Origin: DATBLE01 sp050258035
GTDB lineage: Bacteria > Actinomycetota > Thermoleophilia > Gaiellales > Gaiellaceae
Assembly: GCA_050258035.1 (NCBI GenBank)
Contig: JBLMYA010000047.1
Location: 4,523 to 68,522, forward strand
Direction: 5' to 3'
DNA length: 64,000 nucleotides
Of the stretch, positions 60,540 to 64,000 are shown piece by piece. The translations under genes were made by a program, and so were the position numbers. Below the pieces are notes generated by a model. The model was not told the origin of the DNA and searched no databases. It was given only the letters and a program-made list of their open reading frames with translations. Within the stretch, counting starts at the first letter, position 1. Every line of letters starts with the position of its first letter.

Positions 60540-61469
60540 TCAAGCCTCTCTGACCATTCCCGACGACAGTCGGGAACGGCTGTACCAGGCGATCGTCCGC
60601 TCCAGTCCGTCACGGAGCGACGTCCTCGCCTCGAAGCCGAACAGCTCCTTCGCCCGCGAGGCATCGAGGCTGCGGCGCGGCTGCCCGTTGGGCATCGACT
60701 CGTCCCAGCGGATCTCGCCGGTGAAGCCGGTGAGTTCGGCGACGAGTTCGGCGGTCTCCCGGATCGTCGTCTCCGCGCCCGTGCCGAGGTTGACGGGCTC
60801 CCCGCCCTCGTACTGCTCGGCCGCGAGGAGGAACCCCTCGGCGCAGTCCTCGACGTAGAGGTACTCGCGGCTCGGCGTCCCGTCCCCCCAGAGGACGATC
60901 TCGTCGGGCGACTCGATCATCTTCCGGATCAGCGCAGGGATCACGTGTGACGTCGCGAGGTCGAAGTTGTCCCGCGGCCCGTAGAGGTTCGTGGGCAGCA
61001 GGAAGATCGCGTCCAGGCCGTACTGCTCCCGGTAGCTCTGCGCGCCGACGAGCAGCGACTTCTTGGCGACTCCGTACGGGGCGTTCGTCTCCTCCGGGTA
61101 GCCGTCCCAGAAGTCGTCCTCGCGGAAGGGGACGGCGGCGAACTTGGGATAGCCGCAGACGGTGCCCGCGATCACGAGCTTGCCGACGCCGTGGCGGCGC
61201 GACAGCTCGAGGACGTTGACGCCCATCTGGAGGTTCGCGTACCAGTACCGGCCCGGGTTGGCGCGGTTCGCGCCGATGCCACCGACCTCTGCGGCGAGGT
61301 GGAACACGAGCTCCGGACGCACTTCCGCGAACAGCCGCTCGGTGTCGTCCCAGCGCGTGAGGTCGAAGTCGGCCCGGCGGGCGACGAAGGGGTCGGTGCC
61401 TTGCTCCCGGAGCCGCTCGACGAGGTGCGACCCGAGGAATCCGCCGCCGCCGGTGACGAGGGTTCTCAT
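60540..61469 (-). CDS. fcl: GDP-L-fucose synthase type epimerase/reductase
   Basis: A 309-residue extended SDR. NAD loop GGGGFLGSHL; FHLAAEVGGIGANRANPG, a hallmark of GDP-fucose synthases; active-site serine region replaced by GTVCGYPKFAAVPFREDDFW (usually a Ser/Cys pair before YP), and NAPYGVAKKSLL with the catalytic Tyr and Lys; then NLYGPRDNFDLATSHVIPAL. It converts GDP-4-keto-6-deoxymannose to GDP-L-fucose, or a related sugar. It overlaps the upstream SDR by four bases. A GMD gene lies 1.9 kb away, supporting the pathway. Confidence 0.82.
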   Translation of the reverse strand: MRTLVTGGGGFLGSHLVERLREQGTDPFVARRADFDLTRWDDTERLFAEVRPELVFHLAAEVGGIGANRANPGRYWYANLQMGVNVLELSRRHGVGKLVIAGTVCGYPKFAAVPFREDDFWDGYPEETNAPYGVAKKSLLVGAQSYREQYGLDAIFLLPTNLYGPRDNFDLATSHVIPALIRKMIESPDEIVLWGDGTPSREYLYVEDCAEGFLLAAEQYEGGEPVNLGTGAETTIRETAELVAELTGFTGEIRWDESMPNGQPRRSLDASRAKELFGFEARTSLRDGLERTIAWYSRSRLSSGMVREA

Positions 61470-62629
61470 GCTGTCTTCCGCGGAACGTGCGCAGCACGTT
61501 CCGCGACCTGGGCCCTCCAGTCGACGCGGCCGATCCAGCGCTCCCGGTTCTCGGCATACCAGCGAATCGTGCGCAGGATGCCTTCCTCCCAGCTGACCTT
61601 CGGCTCCCAGCCTGTCTCGCGGTTCAGCTTCTCGTAGCCGACGCGCAGCGCCATCACCTCGCTGGCGCCCGGCCGGTAGCGCGCCTGGGTCGTGATCACC
61701 TGCCGGCCGGCGGGCCAGAAGCCGTGCTCCTCGCCGGTGCGGATGATCAGGCCGCTCCAGTCGGCCATCGAGATGTTCTCGCCCTGGCCGTAGACGTAGA
61801 CGTCGCCGGGGATGCCCTTGGCGGCGACGGTCAGGTGGCCGCGGACGCCGTCCGTGCAGAAGCAGAAGTCGCGGAGCGGCTCGAGCTGGCCGAGCTCGAT
61901 CTCCGGTCGCTCCAGCGCCTGGGTGACGATCGTCCCGGTGACGTAGCGCGGGTTCTGCCGCGGCCCGTAGTTGTTGAACATCCTCGTGACGACGCCCGGG
62001 AGGCCGAAGGCGTCGTGGTAGTTCATCGTCAGGAAGTCGGCGGCGACCTTGGCGGTCGCGTACACGGACTTCGGGTTGATCGGCGAGCGCTCGTGGAGGA
62101 TCAGCCCGCCCTCCTCGTCGAAGTCGTGGTGGTGCGCGACCGTCTCGCGGACGTTGCCGTACTCCTCCGAGGTGCCGGCGGTGTCGAACACCTCGATCTC
62201 GAGGCCGTGGTCGACGATCGACTGGAGCAGGTTGAGCGTCCCGATCGTGTTCGCCATCACCGTCTCGTACGGGCGATGCCACGACTCCCCGACGTGTGCC
62301 TGTGCGCCGAGGTGGAAGACGTACGGCTTCGTCCCCTCCAGGTCGCGGATCAGGTAGTCGATCGACGTCTTGTCGGTCAGGTCGGCGAAGTGGACGGTCA
62401 GCTCCGAGCGCAGGTGGCCGATGTTGTTGAGTGCGCCGCTCGACGTCGCCCGGACGAAGGCGTGCACGTCGGCGCCGAGGTGGCAGAGCGCGTCGGTGAG
62501 GTGCGAGCCCATGAAGCCGTCCGCGCCGGTGACGAGCACGGTCCGGCCCGAGTAGATGTCTCCGAACTCGGTGGCCAGGTCTGCGAGCGCCTGCTCCGTC
62601 CAGGCGACGTCGGCGTCGATGGGCGCCAT
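61466..62629 (-). CDS. nucleotide-sugar 4,6-dehydratase-like SDR
   Basis: A 387-residue extended SDR with about 28 residues before the NAD loop TGADGFMGSHL. Active-site motifs: FDTAGTSEEYGNV (Thr-Ser-Glu-Glu as in dehydratases that use Asp/Glu-Glu) and SPINPKSVYATAKVAADFL with Tyr and Lys. NNYGPRQNPRYVTG and EPLRDFCFCTDGV follow. This fits a sugar-nucleotide 4,6-dehydratase or an epimerase; the donor (GDP, CDP or dTDP) is undetermined. TAACCT nine bases upstream gives a three-base leader. It is the first gene of a three-gene leftward operon. Confidence 0.82.
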   Translation of the reverse strand: MAPIDADVAWTEQALADLATEFGDIYSGRTVLVTGADGFMGSHLTDALCHLGADVHAFVRATSSGALNNIGHLRSELTVHFADLTDKTSIDYLIRDLEGTKPYVFHLGAQAHVGESWHRPYETVMANTIGTLNLLQSIVDHGLEIEVFDTAGTSEEYGNVRETVAHHHDFDEEGGLILHERSPINPKSVYATAKVAADFLTMNYHDAFGLPGVVTRMFNNYGPRQNPRYVTGTIVTQALERPEIELGQLEPLRDFCFCTDGVRGHLTVAAKGIPGDVYVYGQGENISMADWSGLIIRTGEEHGFWPAGRQVITTQARYRPGASEVMALRVGYEKLNRETGWEPKVSWEEGILRTIRWYAENRERWIGRVDWRAQVAERAAHVPRKTA

Positions 62630-62641
62630 CGAGCGCGTAGG

Positions 62642-63358
62642 TTAGCCCGCTCCGCCGCCGGAACGGCTGATGTACGGGCGAGCGATCTCGACTGCCCGGA
62701 GGCCGAGCCGGGTCGAGAAAACCCGCTGGCGCACGGCGGCGACGGCGCGCCTGCGCGGCGGCAGGTAGCGGAAGCTCATGCGCCCGGCGACCCGCTCGCC
62801 TTTCCACTCCCCGTCGGGCACCTCGTCGGCGAGCTTGCGCGCGACCGCGGTGCGGAAGCTGACCGGATCTTCGAGCCGCCAGGCTTTCGAGTCGCGCAGA
62901 TGGTCGACGACGGCGGCGACCGGCGGCATGTAGGCGTCGTCGAGCAGCATCAGACCACCGACCTTCAGGTGGGGCGCCAGGTACCACCAGTCGAGAGTGG
63001 GATAGGGGAACGCGTGCGCGCCGTCGACGAGCACGAGGTCGAGTGGCCGCGCCTCCCAGTCGCGCAGGACGTCCGCCGAGGAACCGATCCGGAACCGCAC
63101 CCGGTCGGTCGAGACCCCCCGCCGCCCGCACTCGTCGAGGATCCGGTGGGCCTCCTCCCGCGAGGGTGTGACCGCCTCGTGGTCGGCCCCCCGCGCGGCG
63201 AAGACGATCGTGCTCGCGCCGGCACCGGTCTCGAGCGTCGCCATCCCGGGTTGCACAGTCCGTTCGATGAACGCCAGCGCCTCCCACGCGATCCCCCAGA
63301 ACTCGGACCCGCCGTGCAGCCCGGGCGGAGCGGCACGGAGGTCGTCGGTCAGCGACAT
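62642..63358 (-). CDS. class I SAM-dependent methyltransferase
   Basis: A 238-residue methyltransferase with TLETGAGASTIVFAA (motif I), TPSREEAHRILDECG, the LDLVLVDGAHAFPYPTLDW acidic motif and LKVGGLMLLDDAYMPP. The VDGAH-DD arrangement is seen in TylF/MycE-like and Methyltransf_24 enzymes that methylate sugars. It has TAGCTT exactly six bases before its ATG, a leaderless arrangement, and is divergent from GMD. It stops 12 bases before the dehydratase start region on the same strand. Confidence 0.82.
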   Translation of the reverse strand: MSLTDDLRAAPPGLHGGSEFWGIAWEALAFIERTVQPGMATLETGAGASTIVFAARGADHEAVTPSREEAHRILDECGRRGVSTDRVRFRIGSSADVLRDWEARPLDLVLVDGAHAFPYPTLDWWYLAPHLKVGGLMLLDDAYMPPVAAVVDHLRDSKAWRLEDPVSFRTAVARKLADEVPDGEWKGERVAGRMSFRYLPPRRRAVAAVRQRVFSTRLGLRAVEIARPYISRSGGGAG

Positions 63359-63364
63359 GCGCGG

Positions 63365-63374
63365 AAGCTATCGT
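63365..63374. promoter_or_regulatory. overlapping divergent -10 elements (methyltransferase / GMD)
   Basis: Leftward TAGCTT (63370-63365) lies exactly six bases from the methyltransferase ATG. Rightward TATCGT (63369-63374) lies nine bases from the GMD ATG. The two hexamers share two bases, so RNA polymerase can occupy only one at a time. Confidence 0.5.
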
Positions 63375-63383
63375 CTAGCCTCG

Positions 63384-64000
63384 ATGGCTGCGCGGCGCGC
63401 GCTGATCACCGGGATCGCGGGCCAGGACGGGTCGCTGCTCGCGGAGTTGCTGCTCGAGGAGGGCTACGACGTCGTCGGCGTCGTCCGCCGGCCGACCTCG
63501 GAGGCGTTCGACAACCTGGCGGGGGTCCGCGACCGCATCGAGCTCGTCCAGGCGGACCTGCTCGACGAGCTGTCGCTCGTCGACGCGCTGAAGGAGCGGC
63601 GCCCACACGAGGTCTTCAACCTGGCCTCACCCTCCTTCGTCCCCATGTCCTGGAAGCAGCCCGTGCTGACCGCCGAGTTCGCGGCGGTCGGGGTGACCGC
63701 GCTGCTCGAGTCGATCAGGCTCGTCGACCCGGAGATCCGCTTCTACCAGGCTTCCTCGTCGGAGATCTTCGGCGAGCCGCGCGAGGTGCCGCAGAACGAG
63801 GAGACCCCTCTCTCGCCGCTGACCCCGTACGGCATCGCCAAGGCATACGCGCACTTCGTGACGGGGAGCTACCGCCGCCGCTACGGGCTCTACGCGTGCT
63901 CGGGGATCCTCTACAACCACGAGTCGCCGCGGCGCCCGCTCGACTTCGTGCCGCGCAAGATCGCGCATGCCGCGGCGGCGATCAGCGCGGGTCTGCAGGG
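63384..64000 (+). CDS. gmd: GDP-mannose 4,6-dehydratase, N-terminal part
   Basis: The first 205 codons; the gene continues off the right edge. NAD loop GIAGQDGSLLAELLLEEGY is the GMD form of the Rossmann motif. LASPSFVPMSWKQPVLTAEF, the active-site QASSSEIFGEP (usually QASTSE), NEETPLSPLTPYGIAKAYAH with Tyr and Lys, and YNHESPRRPLDFVPRKI are all diagnostic. It makes GDP-4-keto-6-deoxymannose, the substrate of the GDP-fucose synthase-type enzyme encoded at 60.5-61.5 kb. Start is ATG 63384 with a near-leaderless promoter. Confidence 0.92.
   Translation, partial: MAARRALITGIAGQDGSLLAELLLEEGYDVVGVVRRPTSEAFDNLAGVRDRIELVQADLLDELSLVDALKERRPHEVFNLASPSFVPMSWKQPVLTAEFAAVGVTALLESIRLVDPEIRFYQASSSEIFGEPREVPQNEETPLSPLTPYGIAKAYAHFVTGSYRRRYGLYACSGILYNHESPRRPLDFVPRKIAHAAAAISAGLQ

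Overview
The window is very GC-rich, strongly biased to G or C at third codon positions, and tightly packed. Start codons are often GTG and neighbouring genes overlap by four bases. Large cyclase/ATPase/TPR regulators, an AtsA-type sulfatase and many near-leaderless genes point to an actinobacterium. I infer a soil Thermoleophilia-like lineage (Solirubrobacterales/Gaiellales), but no rRNA or complete tRNA is present to confirm this.

Layout. (1) 1-7.7 kb: the start of a ketopantoate-reductase-like gene, then two divergent giant regulators (class III nucleotide cyclase + AAA/STAND ATPase + TPR-like repeats), each bordered by an unusual intergenic element. (2) 7.7-13.5 kb: a 14-TM DHA2 drug exporter, a fragment of an anaerobic sulfatase-maturating radical SAM enzyme beside a tRNA-like scrap, a small membrane protein, and a 969-residue protein with a DUF1269-like domain fused to an arylsulfatase. 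(3) 13.8-17.4 kb: two potassium-channel-like genes interleaved with two membrane proteins. (4) 17.5-20 kb: a third cyclase/ATPase regulator with the same flanking element. (5) 20-32 kb: a secreted TIM-barrel glycosidase translationally coupled to a sugar-binding lipoprotein-like protein, a secreted helical-repeat protein, a decay zone with two broken genes, two orphan oligopeptide-type ABC permeases, an AI-2E-family transporter, a GlsB/SHOCT protein and a secreted six-hairpin-like protein. (6) 32.2-64 kb: a large cell-surface polysaccharide locus.

The polysaccharide locus holds nucleotide-sugar enzymes (UDP-xylose synthase type, an epimerase, a dehydratase-like SDR, GDP-fucose synthase type, GMD), the initiating phosphoglycosyltransferase, a Wzx flippase, a Wzy/ligase, about eight glycosyltransferases, three or four GT-C-like membrane proteins, a deacetylase, a GNAT protein, three methyltransferases and an asparagine synthase. 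Together these could make, modify, export and polymerise a deoxysugar-containing exopolysaccharide. Genes lie in short opposed operons.

Most distinctive signals: (a) a roughly 180-bp intergenic element with two arrays of helically phased 10-bp repeats (core CGACACGAA) and a conserved terminal box, found whole or in part around all three cyclase/ATPase genes; (b) a TANNNT -10 hexamer placed 6-10 nt before many start codons, implying leaderless or nearly leaderless mRNAs, with three divergent gene pairs sharing overlapping or palindromic -10 elements; (c) the DUF1269-sulfatase fusion next to the stump of a sulfatase maturase.
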